A stretch of DNA of 22,646 nucleotides from Auxenochlorella pyrenoidosa. Lineage: Eukaryota; Chlorophyta; Trebouxiophyceae; Chlorellales; Chlorellaceae. Below the pieces are notes generated by a model. The model was not told the origin of the DNA. It was given only the letters and a program-made list of their open reading frames with translations, and did not search any database. The stretch's first letter is position 1. Each line of letters begins with the position of its first letter. The translations under genes and the position numbers were made by a program. Shown piece after piece: positions 1 through 10,750 of this stretch. The stretch lies in assembly GCA_001430745.1 (NCBI GenBank), contig KQ481997.1:1280032-1302677 (forward strand), given 5' to 3'.

Positions 1-2053
1 CCGCCGAGCGGCGGGAGCTGTGGCGCATCGTGCAGGCAAGCAGGGCAGGGCAGCGGGCTACACCAGGGGCAAGGGATCAAGCGTTCAGGGTGTTTCTAAG
101 TGTGAACCAGGGGTGTGAACCAGTTCCCGTGCAGCGGCTCCGCCGCCTGGCCGGCATGCCTGGGTTGGCCGAGCGGCAGCGGGGCATCTCTGCCCTGCCC
201 ACGGGCGCCGCTCAGCAGCCCCACCCCACTCCCACCCCGGCAGCAGGAGCTCATCCGGGCTGTGGAGCAGGCCGAGCGGCGGGAGCGGCTGGAGGACGTC
301 ACCGCCCAGCTCCTGCTGCTGTCCGCGCTGCGCAAGGTGCGCGGCGCGCGCAGCGTGCACAGCGGCCTGGCCGGCCCGCGACCCCCCCTCGCGCCGCCCT
401 GCACCCCGCGCCAAGGCGACCCGCCGGCCGGCCCTTGCATGTCGTCTTGTGTTCCGGCAGCAGCCGCACGGCGCGCTCGGCCCGCCGGCTGTAGTTGCTG
501 GCACCCTAACCAGCCCCATGCCCTGCCCTGCCCTGCCTGCCCTGCCCGCCCTGCCCCAGGTGGAGGCTGCCCACCGGCTGGGGGTCGACCTGTCAGAGGA
601 CGGCGGCGCTGCCTGCGCCGCGTTCAGCCTGCTAGATGACGTGGTCAGCTGGGTGGAGCGGCCGCAGGCCGGCAGCCTGGAGCAGCAGCCCCCCGGGCCG
701 GCGCCGCAGGCCTGCAGGTGAGGACGGGCGGGCGCTGTGCCATGCGGGCGGGTGAGCGGTCGGCAGGGCGGCGCAGCGGCTGGAGGGGGAACTGCGGAAG
801 CAGCAGTCTGAGAGCAGGGCTGATGAGAAGGGGGATCTGCGGGCCGCGCCTAGCGGTGGCAAAGCTGCTGTTGGAGAGCAGGGCCGGTGAGAAGCGGCCT
901 GGGTGCGTTTCCCGCTCCCCTGGGCCTCTGCTGCAGGGGCCGGCGGCGGGGCCCGCCGCCCGCAGCGCTGGTGGTCGGGCGCACCCTGCGGGGCATGGTG
1001 TGGGCGGTGGAGGCCGAGGAGCGGCGGGAGGAGCAGGGGGTGGCAGAGGTGGCGCACAGCCTGGTGTGTGCGGCGGCAGCGGGGGCGGCGTGGGAGGAGG
1101 GCGGGCGGCTGGGGGAGCAGCCAGCCTTCGGCCTGCTCCCGTTGCCAGACCTTGCAGCAGGGCCAGGGCAAAGCGCAGGCGGCGGCAGCGGAGCCTTGCC
1201 GCGGCCGACTGACATGTCGCATGTGGTGCGGTTTGCCAGCAGCATCGCAGCCGGGCTGTTTGGCGGCGGCTTGCCCGCCGCTGGAGGCACCGTGGCTAGC
1301 AGCATGGGAGTGGCGACAGCCGAGGTGACCGCCGCAACCTGCGCGCTGCTGCAGCAGCTGCGGCTGCCTGGCGAGGCTGCCTTGCGGCAGGCAGCGCTGC
1401 TGGCAGCCATGCCGGCGGTTGCTGCGGCAACGAGGGCCGCAACGGCAGCAGTCGCCAGCCCGGGCAGCCCCGCCAGTGGCTCGCCTCTGCCTGCATCCGC
1501 GCTGGGCCGGGTGCAGGTGGCTGCTTCTCAGCAAGGCATCGTTGCATTCCTGGCATCGACCCTGCTGCAGTGCAAGCAGCTGCCGTTGGGTGCAGTGATA
1601 CAGCATGGCGGGCCGAGTGTGACAGCAGCAGCGGCGCCCGCGGTGCAGCCAGCCTTTCCCGCAGCTGTGTATGCGCTGGCACCACTGCCACCGCAACCCG
1701 CATGGGATGCCCCGCTGCCTGCCGCCTACCAGCCGCAGGGCAGCAGCAGCGCCGCGGCAGGCAAGGGCAGTAACGGTTGCGGCAGAGGAGAAGCAGCCAG
1801 GGCAGGGAGCCTGCACCCCTGCCCCGGCAGCGCAGGCGGTGGCCCTGCAGGTAGCGGCGCCGCAGCCAGCAGGGGGCAGCCCGCGCTGGGGCGCTGCCTG
1901 ACAGTCGGCCGGGCCCCAGCCGCTGTGTGCTTCCACTGCTGCACTGGCGTGGCGCAGGAGGGTGAGGCAGCCGGCCCGTGCGCACACGTGCAGCATGCTG
2001 CACCTGCGCTGGGCGCCTGCAAGCATGCCTTTGGGATTGTCTGTGCCTTTTAA
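1..2053 (+). CDS. Unrecognised Ala-rich protein, 3' part of a multi-exon gene (5' end outside window)
   Basis: I do not recognise this protein. Proposed exons are <1-35, 244-336 (or 247-336), 560-717 and 937-2053, ending at TAA 2051-2053. The junctions keep one frame: phase 0, 0 and 2. Intron 1 would start with GC (CAG|GCAAGC, a GC-AG intron); the others start GTGCGC and GTGAGG and end in CAG. The first exons encode charged helical sequence (for example ELIRAVEQAERRERLEDV) suited to a coiled coil. The last exon encodes about 370 residues, very rich in Ala, Gly, Pro and Gln, with a more ordered stretch near 1200-1420 (begins SHVVRFASSIAAGLFGGG). No catalytic motif is visible. The long last exon could hide a further intron, and the low-complexity 3' third is the least certain part. 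No TGTAA was seen just downstream. Confidence 0.6.
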
Positions 2054-2485
2054 GTTGGGGAATATCTGCAGATCTATTGCCCAAGATGCCTGTCGGACAA
2101 AGTTAACAACACCCAACGGGATTTCACCAAATTTATGGCTCCGCTCATCATGCAGTCTGCCAGACTCTGACCCCCCGCCCCTCCATACACACGTACAACT
2201 CCAGCAGATGCATCGGAGCGGCTATGGACCTGCCAGGGAGCCTGCCACCGGACCTTCCACCATGGCTGCTGCCAGCCCGTGACTGCTGGACTGGTGCGGC
2301 GCTGCCGGGAGTGCGCCACCAGGCAAGCGTCGTGCCGCTTGCCATTGGGAGGGCAGCGACAGGTGCCTCGTGGCGTGCCGGCCACATCTACGCCCCCCGT
2401 GCCTCGCCGCTCCATCCCGTGCCGCCCGGCGCTTTTCAAATGCATGTGGGCAGTCTCGGCTGAATGGCGACGGGGTTTCGCAGCG
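2054..2485. other. Intergenic or 5' UTR stretch before the PHD-finger gene
   Basis: This is 432 bases between the stop of the upstream gene and the best ATG of the PHD gene. Base composition is more AT-rich just after 2053 (a run near 2040-2130), as expected of a 3' UTR. An in-frame ATG at 2444 gives a possible longer N-terminus, and open frame continues further upstream, so an additional 5' exon of the PHD gene may lie here. I could not find one with a convincing donor and acceptor. Confidence 0.4.
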
Positions 2486-4083
2486 ATGAACAACCCTCCA
2501 GGTCAGCATGCCGTCCCCTCCTCGTCCCCCCGCACCCGCCGCCGCAGCCACCCCTGCTTTGCCTGCGGCGGCGAGGCGGGTCCCAGGGGCACCATAAAGT
2601 GCAGCTTGGCCAGCTGCTCGCGTCACTACCACCTGGCGTGCCTGGCTGCCCACCCTCTGGCCCGGCCTAGCGCCAGCGGGCGCAGCGCCAAGTGCCCGCT
2701 GCACTACTGCACGGCCTGCGGCGCCAGCGGGGACGGCGTGCCGATGCTGCAGGTGCGCCCATGCTGCAGGCGTGCAGGTGCCCACCCGCAGATCCTGCTG
2801 CACAACAGCAGCGGCCAGGCAGCTTGCACCCCCTGAAGTGACGGTGCATTGCGCTGCCCCTGCTTGGCTGAAGCAGCGATGCCTGGATGTCAAGTGGCTC
2901 GCAGCCAGTGTCTGGCTGCCTCCTGCCTCGCTGGCCGCGTCACGAGCTCTCACCTGGTAGCTCGCCTGCCCACGTGCAGTGCCTGCGCTGCGCCCACGGC
3001 TGGCACGTGCGCTGTCGCCCTCTGGGCTCGGCCTTGGTCTCTAAAAAGTTCCTGCTCTGCCCTCGCCACGTGGGTGCCCTTGGGAAGGAAGAGGAGAGGC
3101 AGGCGCTGCTGCAGCAGAAGCAGGCAGCGCAGCCGGCAGTGCCGGCACCGGAGCAGCAGGCAGTGCAGGCGGCAGTGCCTGCACTGCAGCAGCAGCAGCA
3201 GGCAGCGCGGGCCGCAGTGCCGGCACCGGAGCAGCGGGACGCGATGGGGGGGGAGGGGCCGGCGGCATCACAGGAGCCACCGCTGCAGCAGCAGCACCAG
3301 GCTCAGCACGGTGCAGGGCACATGCCGCAGTGCCGGCCGCCTGCATCGCCTGCTGTTGCGCCCAGCCAGCAGTTGGGGCAGCCGCAGGAGCAGGCGCACA
3401 AGCAGGTGGCAGAGGCAGCGGAGGACTCCGAAGAGGAAGGCAAGCTTCCCTCCTTGGCCGTGCATGGCGTGCCGCCGGCCCCTGCAGGGACCTCACAGCA
3501 GCAGCCCCGGTTGGCCCCAGACCCCGTGTCCATCCAGCAGCAGCATGGTGCAGGGCAGGCGGCAGGGTCCAGCGCTGCCGAGGAGCGGCCGGCCGGCTGC
3601 AGTGCGGCCCTGGCGGCAGGGCGCGCCGAGCTGCCGACCGTTACCTCGCCACGCACCAGCGGCAGCGCGCCCGCAGCCTCGCTCCGACGGCATGGCGCAG
3701 CTGTTGAGCTCCTGCGCGCCGGCTCCAGCCGCAGCAGCCAGACGGCTGCAAGCAGCGCGGCACAGCCCGAGCTGCTGCGGCTGGACTCCGTCCCGTCTCG
3801 ACAGCAAGCCGCGGTGGCGGTGCATCCTCTGTCGCCGCGGCAGGCTCTGCAGCGGGCACGTGCGCAACCCCCGTCCCAGCAGCAGCAGCAGCAGCAGCAG
3901 GTGACCTCCCCCTTTGCCACCGCCTGCCCCAGCATGCAGCAGGCAGTGCCCGACCTTGATGCCCCACAGCTGCAGAAGGGCCCCCTGGCCTCCCAGCTCT
4001 CGTTAGCGAGCGGTGTGTCATTGCAGCCGTCCTGGCAAGCAAGCCTGGCTAGCCGACCAGCGCTGGACTACGGAGAGCTCTGA
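2486..4083 (+). CDS. Tandem PHD-finger protein, NSD-type double finger with Gln-rich tail
   Basis: Two exons, 2486-2752 and 2980-4083, joined at phase 0 (CAG|GTGCGC ... GTGCAG), give 456 aa ending at TGA 4081-4083. Residues 24-73 form one complete PHD finger (C24, C27, C39, C44, H49, C52, C70, H73). Residues 75-119 form a second (C75, C78, C90, C93, H98, C101, C116, H119), separated by a single residue. The intron falls inside finger 2, and splicing restores its CLRC motif. Spacing and wording (HPCFAC, KCSLASC, YHLAC, CPLHYC, CLRC) match the paired fingers of NSD histone methyltransferases, which read histone tails. No SET or PWWP domain is present. The remaining 330 residues are Gln, Ala, Pro and Ser-rich, including eight consecutive Gln from a CAG run. 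A nuclear chromatin reader is inferred. ATG 2486 was chosen for its purine at -3; ATG 2444 is the alternative, and an upstream exon may be missing. Confidence 0.75.
3877..3900 (+). repeat. (CAG)8 microsatellite coding for polyglutamine
   Basis: Eight perfect CAG triplets in frame within the last exon of the PHD gene encode Q8. They end in CAG followed by GTGACC, which resembles a splice donor, but the open frame continues through with no need for an intron. Confidence 0.9.
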
Positions 4084-4581
4084 GCCACATGCAACAGCTC
4101 GACTTCTGTGTGCGCACCTGAGACCCTTCCAATTGATTGACTCTGCATTTCATGCTGACTGAGTACTGAGCGCTCTTAACAAGTCTGTGCACATCGGCAG
4201 CCTGCCAACACGGGACAGTGGGGGTTTTCAGGCAGGGCTGAACGTGGAGCTGGGAGGAAGGGGGGAAGCAACCCAAAAGACAGGCTGTGCCTGGCCAGCA
4301 ACTCAATAGCTGGTGAAGAGACAGGTAACAAGGCAGTACATGCCAGGTGTTGCACCGGCTGGGGCTGTGCTTTAGCTTGCAGCACACAGGGGAGCGTCGT
4401 GCGTTCGTTAACCAGGGGGCCTGCCTGACTAGCTGAGCCTAAACTATGCGATGGCAGCCTGCACTGTGCTGGTTGAGATCTGGTCTATCCTACACGCACG
4501 GGGTGCCATCTGAGCAGAGCTGTGGTCGAGGCAGCCGCTCTGGTGGCACGCGCTGCTGCCTTGGATGGCTCCTGCCGTAGC
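4084..4581. other. Convergent intergenic region holding two 3' UTRs
   Basis: This is 498 bases between the stop of the plus-strand PHD gene and the stop of the minus-strand coiled-coil gene. It is visibly less GC-rich than the flanking exons and has no credible coding exon. I searched for TGTAA on both strands and found none, so the polyadenylation sites of both genes are unplaced. Confidence 0.6.
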
Positions 4582-7500
4582 CTACGCAGACAGCCCGCTC
4601 AGCATGCGCCAGAAGGGCGACGGCGGCGGGGTCTGGATCCTCTGGGCGGGAAACTCCCACTCCCGCACCACCTGCAGCAGGGGATTTCCGGTTGGGCATG
4701 CAAGTTGTGTCACACTCAGATGCCCATCCGCTCAATTGCCAGCGCAGAACAGAGGAGCCCCAACCCAGCCGTGGCAGAGGAAACACCGAACCAACAGCAC
4801 CTCGTCGCACCCTGCCCTGCTCACCTGCATCGCCTCCCCAGCCAGCGCACGCTCTGGCGAGGTGGCTGCAGTGGCAGCCGCCGCGGCCAGCGCCGCCTCA
4901 GCACGAGCGCGCAGTGCCTCAAACTCTGCTCGGTCCATGGGAGCGCTGCTGCCCGCATTCTCGCCCTCCCCGTCCATCTGCTGGCGCAGGTGCGGGCAGG
5001 GGAGTGACCGTGAGCTGAGACCGACAGGCTGCCGGATGCGCAATTGCCGTGGCTGCAGAAATCCCGTGAACGCACATACCCCTGGCTGCCGACAAGGCAG
5101 CTGGCAATGCTTGCCTGCTCCCTTGCTGCTTTCTGCGGCCCAGCACCATGTCTCACCTCAAAGCCCAGCTGCCGAACAAAGCCCGCCAGGTCCCAGCTGT
5201 TGCACTGGGCCCGCACCCCCGACACGCGCGTGTGCGCCGCCTGCCACGCCGCCCGCATGCTGCACGCTGCGGCATCGGGTGTGGCGCAGCCGCTGCCCGA
5301 CGGCGAGGGGGTGGCCTGCTGGCTGGTGTTGTGCCGGGCGCTGGAGCCCAGCACGCAGGGCTGCCCTTCCTCCACGGGCGCCAGGGCAGCAGCCAGCTCG
5401 TCTTCGCCCTCCCAGCCCTCGTCGGGCTGAGCCTCGAAGAGGGGGTTGGGCGTGACGGCCGCAGGCGAGCCAAAGGGCGCCGGCGCCGGCGACGAGGCCT
5501 GCGGCGATGCGGCCTCCTCTCCATCGCCCACAGCCGCCTCCAGCGCCTCGGCGGCAGCTCCTGCCGCAGCCTGCAGCGCTGCCCCCAGGTCCTCGGTGCT
5601 CCGGAAGCCGCGGCCAGCCTGGCAGTCGGCGATCATCGCCTCGCACACGCCCTGGCTGTGGGCCAGGCGGTCGGCAAGCTGCGCCCGCGTGGCGCGCATC
5701 ATCTCCAGGCAAGACTGCAGGGCGTGGGCATGTGTGGCCACGGGCAGCAGGCTTCATGAAGGGACTGGAGGGGCAGCCGGGCGCAAATGCCTTGCATCCA
5801 GGGCACGGGGTGGAGCATTCCAGGCCAGCTGGAAGCATGATGTGCGGTTGACATGGCGTGAATCACACGTGAAAGTGCGCACCTGCACCTCCCGGCTCAG
5901 GTCAGCAGGGGTGCCGGGCACGGTGGAAGCAGCAGAGGCCTGGGGGAAGGAGAACACATAGGCAGGAGCTGACGTCCCCTCAGCGGATGCCACGGGCCAG
6001 GGGAGCAGCAGAGTTGATGTCGCAAGCAGTACATGCAGTACATCACGCCGCTGGTCACTTGATGTATGCTCACCGGTCGGGACGTGCCGGCGCACAGCGC
6101 GCTCGCCGCCAGCGCTTCGCCGCTGGCGGTGACCGCAGCCAGCTGGCCGCGCATGGCCTCGTAAGCCGACGTCACACTCTGCAGCTGCGCCACCAGCTCC
6201 TGGTTCTGGGCCAGCAGCGCGGCGCTGCCGGCGGGCCCGGCCTGCAGGGCGGCCCCTTAGCGGCAATGTCACCAAAGCCTGTCGGCTGTGAGTGAGGCGG
6301 GCATTATGCGCTGTGCAGGCGAGGCGTGAACAGCACTGCTTTCGGCCCGTCGTCCGTCGTGCTCAGCTCACAGGTAAGCTCCAGGCCCAGCGGTTTGAGC
6401 TCACCTGAGCGCCCGCTCCCGCCTGCATCGCCTCCAGCTGGGCGCTGACGCGGCGGCACTCTGCCTCGCGCTCCTGCAGCGCCGCCTGCGTCTCTAGCAG
6501 CTCCTCCTGCGCCTCGTCCAGCCAGGCGCGCACCTGCGCGAGGGTGCCGGAGCAAAGCTGTGCTGGCAGCCCGCCTGCAAGACACGCGCGAGCTACACAA
6601 TCCTGGCTCAAACAGGGGCACCGCTGCACAACAGACGTTTTATTCATGCTGAGCACTCCCACACCTGTGCCAGCTGGTCCTCGCGGTTGCGCAGCTCGAG
6701 CTGCAGGATGCAGCGGCAAATCAGATCAGATCGCGGTGGAGCGTAGGCGTGTCCGGCGCCGAGAGAAGAGGGCATGAACAACTTGCCCCGCCTCCCTTTG
6801 TCCTTCTATGGGTGGGGGCGTGCCCTAGCACGTGCATGTGCCCTGCACCCCCAACCCAATGCACTCCCCTCACTGGTCCCCCGAGCCCCTGCCACCCCCT
6901 CGCCCCGCCCACCGTGCTGTGCTCATTGACGCTGGACAGGTCCTGCTCGTACATGGCAATCTGGACGTCCTTCTCTGCCAGCCTCTCCTGCAGCTCGCCG
7001 AGGGCCTGCTGCATCTCCGAAAACTGCTGCTCCATCTCGAGCCACTCCTGCAGGGCGGCGGTGGTGGCGGCTGCTGGGGTCGGTGCATGGGTCGGGCAGG
7101 GGAGCTCGGCCCTTCGCAGCCTGCTGTGCACGTGCCGACTCACACAGGCCCCGCCCTGCAGATGACATCCCACCCACCGTCATCTGCTCCTGCTGCACTG
7201 CCAAGAAGTTGTGGTCCCGCAAAAACTTCTCCACCAGGCTGGCAGGCGGCGGGGGCAGCTCGCCCGGGGTGCGCTGCGAGCCGGGCATGCCTGGCAGCGG
7301 GGGCGAGGGGGCGGTGCCGATCCTTGGCGAGGCTGCACGGGAGGGCAAGGGGGCGGAAGGCGGCAGGCAGAGTCAGGTGCAGAGCGCGGCTTTGAGAGCT
7401 CAGGGAAGGGAACGCGGGTGGCTTGTAGCATTAAGGTGGTGGGCGGGGGTGTGCACGAGTCAAGCCAGCCGGCTGGGTCCAGCCCTGGGCAACCCTCGCG

Positions 7501-8889
7501 CACCCACCCGCCGACCCACCCGCTTCAGCAGCCGCCTGCTGCACATCCTCCAGCTGCTTCATGCGGCGCTGCAGCTCGCGCTCCAGCATGCCCAGGCTCT
7601 GCTCCGCGGTGTCCTTGGCAAAGGCGGCCTCCTTGAGGCGCGCCGCCAGCGCGGCGGAGCGCGCCGCCTCGGCCGCCAGCCGGCGCCGGCCGCGCAGGTG
7701 CAGCACCACGGCCAGCGCGGCAATGCCCATGGCTGCGGCGGCAGCTAAGAGCAGCGCGACAGGGCTGAGGGTTGGCACCCCAGGGACGGTGCCAGGCTCT
7801 ACGGCCACACGTGAAGGGTGGCCTGGCGCGGCAAGGCTGGTGTTTGTGTAGAGGAAGGGCAGCTGCCCAGGCAGCATCCGTGCCGCCTCCAGATCAGCCA
7901 GGACCGCCTTTGGGTGAGGGCCAAAAAGCTTCTCCGTGGCAAGAGGGGTGGGTGCAGCAGCGGACGCAGCGGCATTGGCCTCCAGCAACGCTGTGGCTGC
8001 AGCTGCTGAGGCCTCGGCCAAGTTTGCAGCAGCGAGGGCCGAGGCCTCGGCGGCCGCCACCTCGGCGCGCATGCCCTCCAGCTGCGCCGTCATGCGAGCC
8101 AGCAGCTCTGCAGCTGCCGCCTCGGCGGCATGCGCCTCGGCGTCCTTGGCTGCAGCTGAGGACTCGAGCTGTGCCAGGCGCGCTGCCACCGCCTCGCGCT
8201 CCTCCTCTGCCAGGCTCAGGCGCAGCGCCAGCTTGGCGGCCGCATCCTGCGCTGCCTCTGCCTCCTCCTGCGCTGTCGCCATGGCTGCCTGCGCCATGTC
8301 CAGCACCTGTTGCACCTCATCGGGCGACAGCGCATTGCCGGGAGTGGTGGGCTCGGCTGACGCAGCTCCAAGGCGGTCGTACGCCGGCTCAGCTGGCAGC
8401 GCTGCAGATGCCTCGATGGCAGACAAGACTGCGGCCTCAAACTCGGTGTCAGGTGGGGCTGACAGCCCGGCCATCTGCAGTGCCAGTGCAAATGAAGGAG
8501 GATGAGATGTCAGCTCAGGTTGGAGCGCAACGGAGATATCTCTGCACCAGCTGGCAGCGGCAGACGCCAAACACTACAAATTGCTGATCATCCTGACATC
8601 TCCATGCATCCGGAACACTCTTTCTTCTTTGCAAGTGGCCCACCTGTGCCCCTGCCGGCGCATTGGCCGCAGGCTTGAGCAGCGCGAGGGTCACCACCAG
8701 CGCCACGCAGGCGGCAACGGTGGCAAGGTTGGTCACGATGCTTGCCCGGTTTTCCCGCCGCGCTTTGGCGGCCTGCCAGGCGTGAAAAGCCGGGTCATTG
8801 GTGAGGGCCGCCAGCTGCTCCTGCGTTGTCTCCACCATTCGGCGCCGCGCCACCTCTGGCGTCAGCTTGCCGGTGACAAAGTCCACCAT
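4582..8889 (-). CDS. Coiled-coil protein with two membrane segments, function unknown
   Basis: Eleven exons on the minus strand: 8889-8644, 8474-7520, 7332-7178, 7047-6913, 6700-6665, 6533-6405, 6241-6074, 5939-5883, 5714-5157, 4980-4825 and 4671-4582 (stop TAG). They sum to 894 aa. All junctions are phase 0 except the second (phase 1), and all introns are GT-AG. Residues 51-71 are a membrane segment (IVTNLATVAACVALVVTLAL). Residues 132-257 are an Ala/Glu-rich coiled coil, 318-342 a second membrane segment followed by Arg residues, and 344-400 plus 450-610 further coiled coil. Residues 628-865 are acidic and Ala/Pro-rich. This implies a roughly 245-residue helical domain on one side of a membrane and a long helical tail on the other. 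An in-frame ATG at 9138 would add 83 residues rich in Arg, Ser and Ala that could be an organelle transit peptide. I cannot name the family; a plastid or mitochondrial membrane scaffold is speculation. Confidence 0.8.
6665..6700 (-). other. 36-nt microexon of the coiled-coil gene
   Basis: This exon is bounded by CTGCAG upstream and GTGTGG downstream on the minus strand and adds twelve residues, LELRNREDQLAQ. Both ends are phase 0, so it can be skipped without a frame change. It continues the heptad pattern between exons 4 and 6, which supports it as real. Confidence 0.7.
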
Positions 8890-9510
8890 TTCGGAGGATG
8901 CTGTCGAAGAGATGGGCGACCTGCCAAGCTGAAGCTGCCTGAGTCGGGCTGTCGGTTGTTCGAACTGCTTGTTGCTGCGGAGCGGCCTATCCGAGGCTGC
9001 AGAGAGGCCAGCACGGCGACAAGGCGCCGGGAAGCGTGCAAATATAGCATGCGCCGGCAGGGCGTATTGGAAGCCCCCTGCTGCAGCTGTGACGCTAGGC
9101 CGTGCGCAGCGCAGGGCGCGTTTACTGTCGGCACGCAATTTCCACCCGTGCAGATACAGTGTCGACGTGCATACATGAGTGAACAGGGTCTACACTCGAT
9201 TTGAACTTGCCTCCCATGACGGGTCGAGTTCAGCTGGCGCTGCCGGCGCTGCCAGCGCTCAAGCATGCGCCTGCCTGCCTCTCACTTCTGCCGATGCGCA
9301 AAGTGCCTCCCAGTTGCGCATCATATCGCGACAGATGTCTTTTACAATACCTGGATTCACATTCTGTACTGAGCACCTGCATCTGGGCAAAACCCATGCA
9401 TGCGGTCCAAGCGCCTCCGCTGCTGCGAGCGGGCGCAACGTGGCGCCTCCCCTCAAACTGCACCACCTGCAAACCTTGCCAACCTCTCCGGATCTTTTGC
9501 ATCGCCAACC
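8890..9510. promoter_or_regulatory. Divergent 5' region between the coiled-coil gene and a small membrane-protein gene
   Basis: The ATGs at 8889 (-) and 9511 (+) face away from each other across 621 bases, or 372 if the minus-strand gene starts at 9138. The stretch is clearly less GC-rich than the exons, especially 9150-9500, as expected of promoter and 5' UTR. No classical TATA element stands out. The only open frames in it are short and lack homology I can recognise. Confidence 0.45.
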
Positions 9511-10148
9511 ATGCAGGCTCTTGTGCAGCAATTTGCAGAGGCCCGGCTGGCCGACGTGCAGACGACGCTGGCTTATGCCGGCGCGCTGCTGCAGCACGGC
9601 AGCCTTGCGCCTCCTACTGATGCACAGCTGGGGGCGCTGCTTTCAACCTTGGGGCTGGTCGCGGCAATCAACGTGACGCTCATGTTGCTCGTCCCTCGGG
9701 GCCGCAAGCTGGTGCTGGACACGGTGGAGACGGTGCTGGCGATCGCGCTGCTGGCGGTGCTCATCGTCACGGTGCTGGGCCTGCCGCTGGGTGAGAGCTG
9801 TCTGTTCGCCCGCTGCTCCCGCCCCTGCTGGCCCGTGCCGCCTCCCACCCCACGAAGTGGTTAATGTGTGCTCGCGCATGCAGGGCACTCGCCTGCCGCT
9901 GACAACACTTGGCGTATCTTGTTTTTGCAACACTGCCATGAACTGCCCACCAGGCGTAATGACAGAATGTGCCGTCCCCTGCCTGCTCTCGCACCCTGCC
10001 TCCTGACGCCCCCCTCCCTACCTCCCCGACCCTTGCAGCCATCATCTACCTGGTGCTCAAAGCCTTTGCCTTCCTGCTCAATGTGCTGCTGTCCATCCCG
10101 GCAATAAGCGGCTTGCTGGCCTCGGCAAGAAGTGCGGTGGGCCTCTGA
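9511..10148 (+). CDS. Small protein with three membrane segments, function unknown
   Basis: Two exons, 9511-9790 and 10039-10148, joined at phase 1 (CTGG|GTGAGA ... TTGCAG), give 129 aa with stop TGA 10146-10148. Residues 1-40 are an amphipathic, soluble N-terminus (MQALVQQFAEARLADVQTTL). Three hydrophobic segments follow at about 41-61, 72-93 and 95-115, the first two separated by the basic loop VPRGRK. The intron falls exactly between the second and third segments. There is no cleavable signal peptide and no catalytic motif. I do not recognise the family. The gene is divergent from the coiled-coil membrane protein, so shared regulation is possible but not shown. It is convergent with the thylakoidal peptidase gene. 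A small organelle or endomembrane protein is inferred only from its hydrophobicity. Confidence 0.75.
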
Positions 10149-10677
10149 GGGCCTCTGCCACCGGCCTGAGAGGCTGCCGCCTCATGCATGCTGCTCACAT
10201 ACCTGTGCTTGACCAATGATTCGCTTCTTTTTACCCTTCCCCTTTTGCCATCCTTTCATTGGTGCACTTGCTTGCTCATGCTCCTTGCTCCTTGCTCCCC
10301 GATGCCCTGCTTGCTCTCTTGTATGCTGCTTCAACACGCCACTGGTCTGGCACTCGCCACCCTCGACTCATACTGACTTGAACGCTTGCTGACACTCTTG
10401 CCGTACCTCCTTTCACCTGCAAAAACGCTTGCTCTTTGAGATCAAGGGAGCTGGGAGGTTGGAACAGGAAGGTGCGCTGGACTCCAATGCCTCATCAGGC
10501 CCTTTGCAACCCAGCAGGGAGCAGAGGGCCAGGTAGCACGCGCATGCCATGCAGGGGTGCACCTCTGCCTGCACCCAGCCAGGTCGAGCGTCGTGCTCTG
10601 CCCTGCCACCTGGACAGCACTCGCATGTGCAGCCGACCATGACTGCCCAGCGATGGCAGCCAGCACAGGCAGCGGGT

Positions 10678-10682
10678 TGTAA
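10678..10682 (+). terminator. TGTAA polyadenylation motif, plus strand
   Basis: TGTAA is the usual chlorophyte polyadenylation element, placed a little upstream of the cleavage site. This copy is 530 bases after the stop of the small membrane-protein gene, so use by that gene would mean a long 3' UTR. It is the only plus-strand copy I found in this interval. Confidence 0.4.
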
Positions 10683-10745
10683 GGAGCATGGTGAATGCGG
10701 CCACCAAGGCTGCACCCGGCACCCAGAAGCGACAGCTTGTGGGAG

Positions 10746-10750
10746 TTACA
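10746..10750 (-). terminator. TGTAA polyadenylation motif of the peptidase gene
   Basis: TGTAA is read on the minus strand 82 bases past the stop codon of the thylakoidal processing peptidase, an ordinary distance for a green-algal 3' UTR. With the plus-strand copy at 10678-10682, the two convergent transcripts would end within about 70 bases of each other. Confidence 0.6.

Noticed and set aside
632..2116. 494-codon open frame on the minus strand opposite the last exon of the first gene
   Set aside because: It has no ordered domain, is full of Cys, Arg and Pro in a pattern typical of an antisense frame in GC-rich coding DNA, and lies over a plus-strand frame supported by phase-matched exons.
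4565..5455. 296-codon plus-strand open frame
   Set aside because: It lies antisense to exons 9-11 of the coiled-coil gene, whose splice sites and phases are consistent; low-complexity shadow.
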